From assembly GCA_020063545.1 (NCBI GenBank), contig JAGUUF010000312.1:1-10828 (forward strand): a DNA stretch of 10,828 bases, given 5' to 3'. This document shows, piece by piece, positions 1 to 6,294 of this stretch (positions within the stretch are counted from its first letter, which is position 1; each line of letters opens with the position of its first letter). The notes under the pieces are model-generated. The model was not told the origin of the DNA. It did no database searches and saw only the letters and a list, made by a program, of their open reading frames with translations. The position numbers were made by a program, and so were the translations under genes. This stretch comes from Cytophagales bacterium (GTDB lineage: Bacteria; Bacteroidota; Bacteroidia; Cytophagales; Cyclobacteriaceae).

Positions 1-399
1 GCCGCCATGGCGCGCGGCAACTACGACCTTGCCAAAGATGAATTTCTGAATACGCTTAATACCGCACGCGATGAATACGGAGCCGAAGCCAAATACAGGC
101 TTGCCGAAATTTTCTTTAACACCGGGCAACACAAACCGTGTTATGAAACGCTCATCAGCCTGAATGCCGATTTCGCAGCTTACGATGAATGGGTGGGCAG
201 ATCGTATTTGTTGTTGGCTGATAATTTCCTGGCCATGAACGATTCATTCAATGCCAGGGCAACACTGGAGTCCCTCATTGGAAAATTTCCGCTGCAACAC
301 ATCCAGGATATGGCAAAGGAAAAGCTAAAAAAAATTACAGATGCCGAACGGGCACAACGACTTAAACAGGCTGCGGCCGATACAGTTGATAACAGGTAA
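1..399 (+). CDS. TPR-repeat protein, C-terminal part (5' end outside window)
   Basis: This is the last 132 codons of a gene that starts upstream of the window: the frame is open from base 1, and the ATG at base 7 is internal because TPR-type sequence is already running there. The visible part contains helical repeats with TPR spacing, such as GNYDLAKDEFLNTL, then AEAKYRLAEIFFNTGQ, then GRSYLLLADNFLAMND with a FNARATLESLIGKFP helix. It ends in a charged helix (AKEKLKKITDAERAQRLKQ). Long periplasmic or secreted TPR proteins of about 1000 residues with this kind of C-terminus are common in Bacteroidota. They usually act as protein-interaction scaffolds, and their exact role is unknown. The stop codon lies one base before the start of the barrel gene, so the two are almost certainly co-transcribed and may work together at the outer membrane; that functional link is inference. 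Confidence 0.8.
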   Translation, partial: AAMARGNYDLAKDEFLNTLNTARDEYGAEAKYRLAEIFFNTGQHKPCYETLISLNADFAAYDEWVGRSYLLLADNFLAMNDSFNARATLESLIGKFPLQHIQDMAKEKLKKITDAERAQRLKQAAADTVDNR

Positions 400-400
400 G

Positions 401-2062
401 ATGAAGGTAAAACTGGTTTTCTTTCTTTTTGTTCTGGCATGGTGTGGTATGCCTTACGTCACGTTCGGGCAAGATCCAAAACCCATTGAAGCCGAAATAG
501 CGCCTGTTGAAGTGGAGATTGTACGCGAGCGAAAAATTGTGCTGCCGGAGGCCGTCCGTTTCTTTGAAAAAATTCCACCCCGGCCGGCCGAGCCGATAAA
601 ACCCGAAATCACTTACGAGTTCCGATCCTTTCAGTTCAGTACGCCACAGGCCAACCCGGTAATCCGGCCGCTGAAACTAAAGGAAGAGGAGCAAGGCGAT
701 GTTTACGGAGGTTTTTTAAGCGCGGGTTACGGCAACTATGCATCACCATACCTTGAAGCATTTATCAACAGCAGGCGCGACAAGAATAAACTTATTGGAG
801 CGCATGCATTTTTAAACAGTTCGGGCAAAGGCCCGGTAGACGGCCGCAACTCGGGCAGCGGCAACTCCGGTGTTTCTGTTTTTGCCCGCTCGTTTGGCAG
901 CGATATAACCTACCAGGCCCAGGCTGGATTTGAAAATCGTTCAACGCATTTTTACGGTTACCCGCAACCACAAGTAGTGGAGCGCGATACCATTCGCCAG
1001 TCATTTAATCTGTTTTCTCTTGGGCTAGGTCTGGCAAATTCCCGAAATACGGAGTTCTCTTACAGCCTAAACGGTAACTTCAGCTATTTGTCGGATAAAT
1101 TCAGCGCAACTGAGAGCACACTTGACCTTGGGTTTACCAGTTCGTATAAAATTTCAGCAAGCAACCAGGTTTACATTAATGCCAGTTACGCTGTAATGAG
1201 CCGTAAAGACACAGGCGTAGATGCAAGGCCTCGCAGTTTACTTACGGTAAACCCTTATTTCCTGTTCACACCTGTGGATAACCTGAGTCTCCAGGCGGGT
1301 GCGGTTATTGCCCTCGAAAACGATACGTTGGATGCGAAAGACTTTCATTTATTTCCGGATCTGAAAGCTACGTACAAGCTAAGCCCCTCCGTTGATGTGG
1401 TGGGCATGCTCACCGGTAGTGTTGACCGCGTATCGCTGCAAAGCCTTGTGCGCGAAAACCTGTGGCTGGCACCGGCAGTACCGCTTTATCACACCAATAA
1501 ACTGTTTGAGGTTCAGGCCGCTATCAATGCACGGCTCAGCAGCATTGCGTTAGTACATACCGGTATTTCGTTTGCCAATTTCGAGAACCTGTATTTCTAT
1601 GTGAATGATGTGACCGATGGCAGCAAATTCAACACGGTGTACGATGCCGGCTCTACCAAGCGCACAAACTTTTTTGCAGCCATTTCACTAACCTATTCGG
1701 ATATGGCCCAGCTCATGGTTCGTGGCGATTACTTCAGTTATAGTACCGATGAACTTCCCGAAGCCTGGCATCGCCCCGGTTACCGGGCAACGGTTAGTGC
1801 CTCATACACGGTGCTGAAAAAATTATTGCTGAGTACCGATATCATTGCCCAGGGAAATATGAAAGCCCTTGATCCGGTAACACAAACCAGCATTAAACTC
1901 GATCCGGCATTTGATCTGAACTTCAGAACAGAATATTTTGTATCAAAAAACTTCTCGGTGTTTGTTGACCTGAACAACATTACATCAAACAAGTACCCGG
2001 TGTTTCTTAACTACCCGGTCAGGGGCTTCCAGGTTATGGGCGGCATCACGTGGAGTTTTTAA
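401..2062 (+). CDS. Outer-membrane beta-barrel protein, TonB-dependent-receptor-like, no plug domain
   Basis: The product is 553 residues. The frame extends upstream to 341, but the ATG at 401 is chosen because it gives a clean signal peptide (MKVKLVFFLFVLAWCG..., ending near TFGQ) and avoids overlap with the preceding gene. After a Pro/Glu-rich periplasmic segment (residues about 25-100, with FEKIPPRP and YEFRSFQF) comes a long series of amphipathic beta-strands (for example VYGGFLSAGYGNYASPYLEA). The protein ends in FQVMGGITWSF, with the terminal aromatic residue typical of barrels inserted by the BAM machinery. The DLNNITSNKYPVF stretch near the end resembles the last strands of TonB-dependent receptors. 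I cannot see a plug domain, a carboxypeptidase-like N-terminal domain or a clear TonB box, and the length is about half that of a full receptor. The substrate cannot be told from sequence. It follows the TPR gene by 1 nt. Confidence 0.8.
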   Translation: MKVKLVFFLFVLAWCGMPYVTFGQDPKPIEAEIAPVEVEIVRERKIVLPEAVRFFEKIPPRPAEPIKPEITYEFRSFQFSTPQANPVIRPLKLKEEEQGDVYGGFLSAGYGNYASPYLEAFINSRRDKNKLIGAHAFLNSSGKGPVDGRNSGSGNSGVSVFARSFGSDITYQAQAGFENRSTHFYGYPQPQVVERDTIRQSFNLFSLGLGLANSRNTEFSYSLNGNFSYLSDKFSATESTLDLGFTSSYKISASNQVYINASYAVMSRKDTGVDARPRSLLTVNPYFLFTPVDNLSLQAGAVIALENDTLDAKDFHLFPDLKATYKLSPSVDVVGMLTGSVDRVSLQSLVRENLWLAPAVPLYHTNKLFEVQAAINARLSSIALVHTGISFANFENLYFYVNDVTDGSKFNTVYDAGSTKRTNFFAAISLTYSDMAQLMVRGDYFSYSTDELPEAWHRPGYRATVSASYTVLKKLLLSTDIIAQGNMKALDPVTQTSIKLDPAFDLNFRTEYFVSKNFSVFVDLNNITSNKYPVFLNYPVRGFQVMGGITWSF

Positions 2063-2077
2063 CGCATGACTGAAAAT

Positions 2078-2107
2078 TTGTCAGCATCGAAAATTCGGTT
2101 AATTTTG
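2078..2107 (+). promoter_or_regulatory. Bacteroidota-type promoter for the SPOR gene
   Basis: A TTG at 2078-2080 and an exact TAnnTTTG element (TAATTTTG, 2100-2107) are separated by 19 nt. This is the arrangement recognised by the Bacteroidota primary sigma factor. Transcription would start near 2114, leaving a leader of about 20 nt before the ATG at 2133. Confidence 0.7.
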
Positions 2108-2132
2108 TATAGTTCTAACTTTTTACACCTTC

Positions 2133-2891
2133 ATGGCCAGAAAAAAGAAAACTGACGACCAGCAGCCTGACAACGAAAACCAGCCTGCGTCTGACGATAC
2201 CTTTGGGTTACCGGAAATCAATTACGAACCTATCCGCAGGGATGAACCTGCTTCAGAACCCGAGCCTACACCTGAGCCGGAACCAACACCTGAGCCTGTT
2301 GCACAATACGAGGACACATCAGCATCCGAACCATCTTACTCGGATACTCCAACTGAAACAGAAAGCGAGTACCGGTATGAACCCGTTCAGGAACCTGCCC
2401 CGGTATGGCCAAAAGTTTTAGCCATTGTTCTGGTTGTGGTGGTTGCCGTTGGCGCAGCGTACTACTTCCTCATCTACCAACCGCAACAGGAGGAAAAAGC
2501 CCGGCAGGCTGCCATTAAAGAACAGCAGGATAAAGAACGCAAGGCACGCGAAGAGGAAGAGAACAGGGCCCGACTTGCACGCGAAGCCGCTGAAAGACGC
2601 AGGCTCGATTCGCTGGCGGCCATCCCGAAAACCGGAACCATTGAAACACTAGACCAGCGTACCGGCAAATATTACGTGGTTGTTGCCAGCGCTGTGGATG
2701 TTGATCTGCTAACGGATTACGCTAAAAAATTAAGCGAAAAGGGTGTGAGCAGTAAGATTATTCCACCGTTTGGAAAATACAAGGTTTACCGGATAACCAT
2801 CGACAGTGGCGACTCCTTTGCTATGGCCCAAGCCAAGGCTGATGGGCTGAAAGCGGAGTATGGCGATGCCGTATGGGTGTTAAAATATTAA
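2133..2891 (+). CDS. SPOR-domain membrane protein
   Basis: The product is 252 residues with a bitopic layout. Residues 1-91 are an acidic, disordered, Pro/Glu-rich cytoplasmic tail. Residues 93-115 are a single membrane helix (KVLAIVLVVVVAVGAAYYFL). Residues 118-162 form a highly charged coiled coil. Residues 178-251 are a SPOR domain (KYYVVVASAVDVDLLTDYAK, PPFGKYKVYRITI, AEYGDAVWVLKY). SPOR domains bind peptidoglycan glycan strands stripped of stem peptides and often place proteins at the division septum, so a cell-division or wall-remodelling role is likely but not proven. The gene has its own promoter upstream and a palindromic terminator just after its stop, so it is probably transcribed alone, between the barrel gene and the exbB operon. 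Confidence 0.88.
   Translation: MARKKKTDDQQPDNENQPASDDTFGLPEINYEPIRRDEPASEPEPTPEPEPTPEPVAQYEDTSASEPSYSDTPTETESEYRYEPVQEPAPVWPKVLAIVLVVVVAVGAAYYFLIYQPQQEEKARQAAIKEQQDKERKAREEEENRARLAREAAERRRLDSLAAIPKTGTIETLDQRTGKYYVVVASAVDVDLLTDYAKKLSEKGVSSKIIPPFGKYKVYRITIDSGDSFAMAQAKADGLKAEYGDAVWVLKY
2256..2297 (+). repeat. Pro/Glu tandem coding repeat in the SPOR protein
   Basis: These codons encode residues 42-55, EPEPTPEPEPTPEP, a short imperfect tandem repeat of EPEPTP. The DNA units differ at synonymous positions (for example gagcctacacct versus gaaccaacacct). It lies in the disordered cytoplasmic tail and probably acts as a flexible spacer. Confidence 0.6.
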
Positions 2892-2916
2892 TCCCGCCAT
2901 GGCGGGATACTTTTTT
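2891..2916 (+). terminator. Palindromic hairpin plus T-tract terminator
   Basis: A perfect 18-nt palindrome (ATCCCGCCATGGCGGGAT, 2891-2908) starts at the last base of the SPOR stop codon and is followed by TTTTTT at 2911-2916. It can fold into a G+C-rich hairpin with a small loop, which fits a Rho-independent terminator separating the SPOR gene from exbB. There is no canonical unpaired loop, so a protein-binding role is also possible. Confidence 0.65.
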
Positions 2917-2949
2917 AAACTTGTAACGTTTATTTTTTAAACTTTTACG

Positions 2950-3618
2950 ATGCTTGTACAAATCATTACCGATGCCGCCAACGCGGCAACTTCCGATCAG
3001 CAACTTTCATTATGGGAGTTGTTCAAAGCGGGTGGCTTGATGATGTACCCGATTGTTCTGCTCTCCTTTATTGCCGTTTACATTTTCTTCGAACGCTTCC
3101 TAACGCTGAACAAGGCGAGTCAGGATCCGGCCCAGTTTATGGGCAAAGTAAAAGAGCTGGTGCTGAAGGGTGACGTCAACGGGGCGAAAATTCTTTGCTC
3201 GCAAAACGACTCACCGATTGCCCGGATGATCGAAAAGGGTATCAGCCGGATTGGCAGCCCGTTGAAAAACATCGAAGCTTCTATTGAGAATGTCGGCCGT
3301 ATTGAAATTTTTAAGCTCGAAAAGAACCTGTCAACCCTGGCTACCATATCGGGTGCTGCGCCCATGATGGGCTTTCTCGGAACGGTAATAGGTATGGTAC
3401 AGGCCTTTATTGCCATTGCCCAGGAGGAAGGATCGGTGAGCCCGAAATTATTGTCGAGTGGTATTTATACGGCCATGCTTACAACCGTAGCCGGTTTGAT
3501 AGTTGGTATCATAGCATACCTGGCCTACAACTTCCTGGTTACCCGCGTGCAAAAGATTGTGCATAAAATGGAGTATTCTTCGCTTGAGTTTATTGACCTG
3601 TTACAAGAACCCCGATGA
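2950..3618 (+). CDS. exbB: MotA/TolQ/ExbB-family proton channel protein
   Basis: The product is 222 residues, a normal length for ExbB/TolQ. It forms the pentameric inner-membrane scaffold that, with ExbD, uses the proton gradient to drive TonB (or TolA). A first membrane helix (about 30-48) follows the family-typical LWELFKAGGLMMYPIVLLSF. A cytoplasmic domain spans about 55-125. Then come two helices containing the diagnostic SGAAPMMGFLGTVIGMVQAF (about 134-153) and SSGIYTAMLTTVAGLIVGI (about 169-187), where small and hydroxyl residues line the channel. The ATG at 2950 is preferred to the one at 3040 because it keeps the N-terminal amphipathic segment. The gene overlaps exbD by 4 nt (ATGA). 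I found no convincing promoter between the upstream hairpin and the start. The neighbouring tonB-like gene makes ExbB more likely than TolQ or a motility protein. Confidence 0.9.
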   Translation: MLVQIITDAANAATSDQQLSLWELFKAGGLMMYPIVLLSFIAVYIFFERFLTLNKASQDPAQFMGKVKELVLKGDVNGAKILCSQNDSPIARMIEKGISRIGSPLKNIEASIENVGRIEIFKLEKNLSTLATISGAAPMMGFLGTVIGMVQAFIAIAQEEGSVSPKLLSSGIYTAMLTTVAGLIVGIIAYLAYNFLVTRVQKIVHKMEYSSLEFIDLLQEPR

Positions 3619-4004
3619 GCCTCACATCAAAAAACAAAGTTGAACCGATGTTCAGCATGGCTTCCATGACTGACCTGATCTTCCTGTTGCTGGTGTTTTT
3701 CATGCTTACTTCCTCATTTATTACACCATCCGGTTTGCCGGTAAACCTGCCTACCAGTTTACAGAGCAAAATTGAAGTACAGAAGGTTTCCGTTACCGTA
3801 ACCAACGACCTGCAGTATTACGTTAATGATAAAAAAGTATCCAGAAGTCTTTTAGAGGGCGAACTCAAAAGCAAACTGGCAGGCACCAAAGGTTCGGTTA
3901 TCCTGCATATCGACAAAAATGTGCCCTGGGAACATGGCATTTATGTTGCGGATATTGCCACAAAACTTGAAGCTAAAGTTGTAGTGGCTACAAAACCAAA
4001 GTAA
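3615..4004 (+). CDS. exbD: ExbD/TolR-family biopolymer transport protein
   Basis: The product is 129 residues, typical for ExbD/TolR. It has a short cytoplasmic N-terminus, one membrane helix (about 20-38, MTDLIFLLLVFFMLTSSFI) and a periplasmic domain of about 90 residues. Asp20 at the start of the helix is the family's conserved protonatable residue that couples proton flow to mechanical work in the ExbB-ExbD motor. Its ATG overlaps the exbB stop by 4 nt, suggesting translational coupling and a fixed subunit ratio, and the tonB-like gene starts 1 nt after its stop. Only one exbD copy is present here, whereas some Bacteroidota ton operons carry two. Confidence 0.9.
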   Translation: MSLTSKNKVEPMFSMASMTDLIFLLLVFFMLTSSFITPSGLPVNLPTSLQSKIEVQKVSVTVTNDLQYYVNDKKVSRSLLEGELKSKLAGTKGSVILHIDKNVPWEHGIYVADIATKLEAKVVVATKPK

Positions 4005-4005
4005 C

Positions 4006-4893
4006 ATGACCGAACAACAGGAAAAGAAAAACAAAAACATTGCCTTGATAACATCACTGGCCATGCATGCATTGCTTTTCCTTGTCTTTCTTTTTGTGGT
4101 TGCCTGGCGCGCTCCGAACCCGCCACTACCGGAGTATGGCATTGAATTAAACTTCGGGCTGGATAGCCAGGGCAGCGGGGAAGTACAGCCCGTTACACCT
4201 TCGGGTTCTGAGACTCCGGCCAACGAGGAAGAGCAACAGGTAAAGAATGATAAACCCGATGACGGGACCAAACCGGTTGTTGAAGATAAGAGTCAGCCTG
4301 AAATTTCAAAGCCGGTTGAGCAGCCGGTTACCACAAAACAGGAAAGCCCGGTAACGGTTAAGGAAGAGAAAAAGGAGCAGCCCAAGCCGGTTGAAAAGCC
4401 GGTAGAAAAGCCCAAGGAAAAAACCGAGACGAAACCGGATGTAAAGCCAAAGGACACCGAGAGCAAGTCAACCACCACAGCTGATAAGACAACGGCTGCC
4501 GATAAGGAGGGTAAACCGGTAAGCCAGGGCGACAAGACCGATAAAACAGGCGACCAGGGCGATCCGAAAGGTACACCTGATGCCAATTCGCTGTATGCCA
4601 ACAAGGGTGGCGGTAGCTTTGGTCTAAGTTTAGCAGGTTGGGATTGGGCAGAAAAGCCAAAAGCACCTGAGCCAACGGACCAGGATTTATTTGCTGGAAA
4701 AGTTGTTTTTCAAATAGAGATTGATGAGGAAGGTATCGTAACAAAAATAGTTAGATTAGAAGGTACGTTGAGTGCTGAACTTGAAAGGCGCTGTAAGGAA
4801 GCAATAGAGAAAAGTTCATTCTATAAGACTTCTCCAGGAAAACCATTTGCTAAAACAGTTGGTACAGTGACATTTACTCTTAGATTGAAATGA
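4006..4893 (+). CDS. tonB: TonB-like energy transducer
   Basis: The product is 295 residues with the classical TonB layout. It has a cytoplasmic stub, a membrane anchor (about 12-33, IALITSLAMHALLFLVFLFV), and a long periplasmic spacer rich in Pro, Lys, Glu and Thr (about 50-195, with repeated KPVEKP units). A glycine-rich link (GGGSFGLSLAGW) leads to a C-terminal domain (about 228-295, GKVVFQIEIDEEGIVTKIV) that resembles the TonB C-terminal fold. TonB reaches across the periplasm to outer-membrane receptors and transmits energy from ExbB-ExbD. A TolA- or OmpA-like role is less likely given the domain order. The last 70 codons have a strikingly different base composition and codon use (TTA Leu, AGA Arg, many A/T-ending codons) from the rest of the gene. 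The stop can overlap an upstream ATG of the next frame at 4890. Confidence 0.85.
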   Translation: MTEQQEKKNKNIALITSLAMHALLFLVFLFVVAWRAPNPPLPEYGIELNFGLDSQGSGEVQPVTPSGSETPANEEEQQVKNDKPDDGTKPVVEDKSQPEISKPVEQPVTTKQESPVTVKEEKKEQPKPVEKPVEKPKEKTETKPDVKPKDTESKSTTTADKTTAADKEGKPVSQGDKTDKTGDQGDPKGTPDANSLYANKGGGSFGLSLAGWDWAEKPKAPEPTDQDLFAGKVVFQIEIDEEGIVTKIVRLEGTLSAELERRCKEAIEKSSFYKTSPGKPFAKTVGTVTFTLRLK

Positions 4894-4980
4894 TTACTTA
4901 TTTGTGTCTTGATGATTTCTGTAAGACTTATCCAATCGCTATGCATGTTCAACCTTCAAAACTAGATTCTTTACTACACT
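4681..4980. other. Low-G+C segment spanning the tonB 3' end and the doxX-like 5' end
   Basis: By hand count this 300-bp stretch holds 102 G or C bases (34%). The 60 bases from 4561 and the 60 bases from 4621 are each about 52% G+C, and the 60 bases from 4981 are about 47%. The left edge lies near the start of the TonB C-terminal domain, and the right edge lies inside the first membrane helix of the DoxX-like protein. The segment includes AGA and TTA codons that are rare in neighbouring genes. It could mark a recombined or imported domain end; that is inference. Confidence 0.55.
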
Positions 4981-5318
4981 GGATTTTTACCGCATCATTT
5001 TGCGCATTCATGCTCACCTCGGCTATCCCGAATATCCTGTCAACACAGGAATGGGTTGACGTTTTCAATCAACTGGGTTACCCGGTGTACATGCTTCCGT
5101 TTATCGGGGTTGCCAAACTGCTGGGTATTATTGCCTTGCTTGTCCCCGGCTTTCCGCGCGTAAAGGAGTGGGCTTATGCCGGTTTCTTTTTTGACCTGAC
5201 AGGCGCAGTATTTTCGGGTTTGATGGCTGGCGGCTTTGATCCGCTGATGCTGTTCATGCTGATACCCTATGGGCTGGGCACGCTGTCATATATTTATTAT
5301 CATAAAAAGAACGGGTAA
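4941..5318 (+). CDS. DoxX-like small integral membrane protein
   Basis: The product is 125 residues from the ATG at 4941. An in-frame ATG at 4890 overlaps the tonB stop and would add 17 residues (MITYLCLDDFCKTYPIA). That extension is polar, cysteine-containing and unlike the family start, so 4941 is preferred, though not certain. The protein has four predicted membrane helices, with QLGYPVYMLPFIGVAKLLG and PGFPRVKEWAYAGFFFDLTG matching the DoxX-like family seen in many Bacteroidota. Family members are described loosely as quinone- or redox-associated membrane proteins, and most have no proven function. It probably shares transcription with exbB-exbD-tonB, because only 47 nt separate the tonB stop from this start and no consensus promoter is visible there. 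A hairpin follows the gene. Confidence 0.75.
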   Translation: MHVQPSKLDSLLHWIFTASFCAFMLTSAIPNILSTQEWVDVFNQLGYPVYMLPFIGVAKLLGIIALLVPGFPRVKEWAYAGFFFDLTGAVFSGLMAGGFDPLMLFMLIPYGLGTLSYIYYHKKNG

Positions 5319-5330
5319 GACATAATGCTG

Positions 5331-5391
5331 TTTATCCAACCTGTGTATGCAGTAGAGGTATATGGATAAACCCAGGGTTTAAAAAATTTTT
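5331..5391 (+). terminator. Probable terminator after the DoxX-like gene
   Basis: TTTATCCA (5331-5338) pairs with TGGATAAA (5363-5370). The stem continues inward as ACCT (5339-5342) with AGGT (5356-5359), leaving a 3-nt bulge. AAACCC/GGGTTT (5368-5379) and an A6T5 run (5381-5391) follow. This stem-loop plus A/T tract fits an end for the exbB-to-DoxX transcript and separates it from the fluoride operon. The stem is A/T-rich, so termination may be partial. Confidence 0.45.
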
Positions 5392-5410
5392 ACCGGCAAT
5401 TTACCGGTGT

Positions 5411-5418
5411 TATATTTG
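5411..5418 (+). promoter_or_regulatory. -7 element of the crcB promoter
   Basis: TATATTTG is an exact match to the Bacteroidota TAnnTTTG -7 element. The -33 position holds only a T-rich stretch (TTTT at 5387-5390) rather than TTG. The predicted start near 5424-5425 lies just before the riboswitch aptamer, as expected for a leader that begins with the aptamer. Confidence 0.55.
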
Positions 5419-5424
5419 TTCATG

Positions 5425-5476
5425 AACTGGCGATGGAGTTCGCCCGGAACCGCCCACCAAGCTGATAACTCCTGTT
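5425..5476 (+). promoter_or_regulatory. Fluoride riboswitch (crcB motif)
   Basis: The sequence carries the conserved blocks of the crcB-motif RNA in order: GGCGATGGAGTTCGCC (5429-5444), GGAACCGCC (5446-5454) and GCTGATAACTCCTG (5461-5474). GGAGTT (5435-5440) pairs perfectly with AACTCC (5467-5472) to form the main helix, and GGCG (5429-5432) can pair with CGCC (5441-5444) for the pseudoknot. This aptamer binds fluoride through bound magnesium ions and generally raises expression of fluoride-export genes when fluoride is present. Its position, between a promoter element and crcB, agrees fully with that role. No run-of-T terminator follows, so control is probably at translation or through RNA structure near the start. 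Confidence 0.93.
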
Positions 5477-5507
5477 TACGTTATTGGAAGTTGTTATTTC
5501 AGTAAGA

Positions 5508-5882
5508 ATGAGAATACTGCTTATTATTGGTGCGGGAGGCTTTTTAGGATCGGTAGCCCGCTATTTATCGCAACAGGCCATCAGCAAAATTATACCGGTT
5601 ATTTTTCCGTTCGGCACGCTTGCAGTTAATGTCGTTGGTTGTTTTTTGGTTGGCATTATTTACGGCCTTGCCGAACGCACCACTGCAATAACTCCCGAGT
5701 GGCGCTTCTTCCTGGCCACCGGTTTTTGCGGGGGGTTCACCACGTTCAGCACATTCTCGTATGAAGCCTACAACCTCATCCGCGAAGGGCAGTACATCTA
5801 TCTGTCCCTTTACATTACCATGAGTGTAATTGTTGGAATATTTGCCACGATACTGGCCGTAATCGTAATTCGTTCGCTATGA
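5508..5882 (+). CDS. crcB: Fluoride ion channel CrcB/Fluc
   Basis: The product is 124 residues, the usual length of a Fluc subunit. The protein forms a dual-topology dimer in the inner membrane that lets fluoride leave the cell and so prevents poisoning of metabolic enzymes. Four membrane helices are visible. Family motifs are GGFLGSVARY (10-19), PFGTLAVNVVGCFLVG (34-49, including the conserved Asn41) and TGFCGGFTTFSTFSYE (71-86, with the phenylalanines that line the ion path). The frame is open upstream to a TTG at 5484, but the ATG at 5508 gives the family-typical start MRILLIIGAGG and is chosen. The fluoride riboswitch ends about 30 nt upstream. The stop overlaps the next start by 4 nt (ATGA). 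A single crcB copy with this motif set should form a homodimer. Confidence 0.95.
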   Translation: MRILLIIGAGGFLGSVARYLSQQAISKIIPVIFPFGTLAVNVVGCFLVGIIYGLAERTTAITPEWRFFLATGFCGGFTTFSTFSYEAYNLIREGQYIYLSLYITMSVIVGIFATILAVIVIRSL

Positions 5883-6232
5883 AACTTGAAAAGAACTCAA
5901 AACTGCTGCGCATTTTCCTTGGGGAATTTGATAAATATAAAGGCAAGCCGCTGTACGAAGCGCTGGTTCTGGCGGCTAAAAAGCAGGGCATTGCCGGAGC
6001 GACTGTCATCCGGGGCATCCTTTCGTATGGTGCCAGCAGCCGCATACATTCCGTTAAGATTCTCGACCTATCCCTTGATCTTCCAATAATTGTTGAAATT
6101 GTTGATACTGAGGAAAAAATTCAGGTTTTCCTGGAGGAGGCAAATCAAATGATTGAAGAAGCCCAATGTGGAGCACTGATAACCGTGGAAGCAGCTGAGG
6201 TGATTCGCTACAAGCCTCGGATGGATAAGTAA
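5879..6232 (+). CDS. DUF190-family protein, PII-like fold, CrcB partner
   Basis: The product is 117 residues and matches the DUF190 family along its length. It has the N-terminal KLLRIFLGEFDKYKGKPLYE (8-27), the diagnostic GATVIRGILSYGASSRIHS and the C-terminal LITVEAAEVIRY. Members are small, soluble, PII-like proteins. They often lie beside, or are fused to, crcB genes, which suggests they modulate or accompany fluoride export, but no biochemical role is established to my knowledge. Here the link is strong: the gene overlaps crcB by 4 nt and lies under the same fluoride riboswitch. I see no membrane segment or catalytic motif. Confidence 0.88.
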   Translation: MKLEKNSKLLRIFLGEFDKYKGKPLYEALVLAAKKQGIAGATVIRGILSYGASSRIHSVKILDLSLDLPIIVEIVDTEEKIQVFLEEANQMIEEAQCGALITVEAAEVIRYKPRMDK

Positions 6233-6294
6233 AACCCTGTAAACATCATTTATTTAGCCATAACCATCCTGCAAAAAAAGAATTACGTGTGCCC

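Noticed and set aside
341..400. 20-residue N-terminal extension of the barrel protein
   Set aside because: It overlaps the TPR coding end and would place a polar stretch before a clear signal peptide that starts at 401.
2917..2949. Possible promoter just upstream of exbB (TATTTTTT at 2931-2938)
   Set aside because: It matches TAnnTTTG imperfectly, has no TTG at the right distance and lies too close to the ATG, so exbB may rely on read-through past the upstream hairpin.
3852..4271. 139-residue open frame on the minus strand across exbD and tonB
   Set aside because: It lies opposite two well-supported genes, its product is cysteine- and serine-rich without any recognisable domain, and it has no promoter or start signal.
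4200..4600. Tandem-repeat or mobile-element origin of the Lys/Pro/Glu-rich stretch in tonB
   Set aside because: The low-complexity KPVEKP-type sequence is normal for the TonB periplasmic spacer, and the DNA shows no exact tandem units or flanking repeats.
5815..6089. Open frames on both strands (5815-6045 minus, 5886-6089 plus) over the crcB-DUF190 junction
   Set aside because: The crcB and DUF190 frames explain this DNA and carry conserved motifs, while these products do not.
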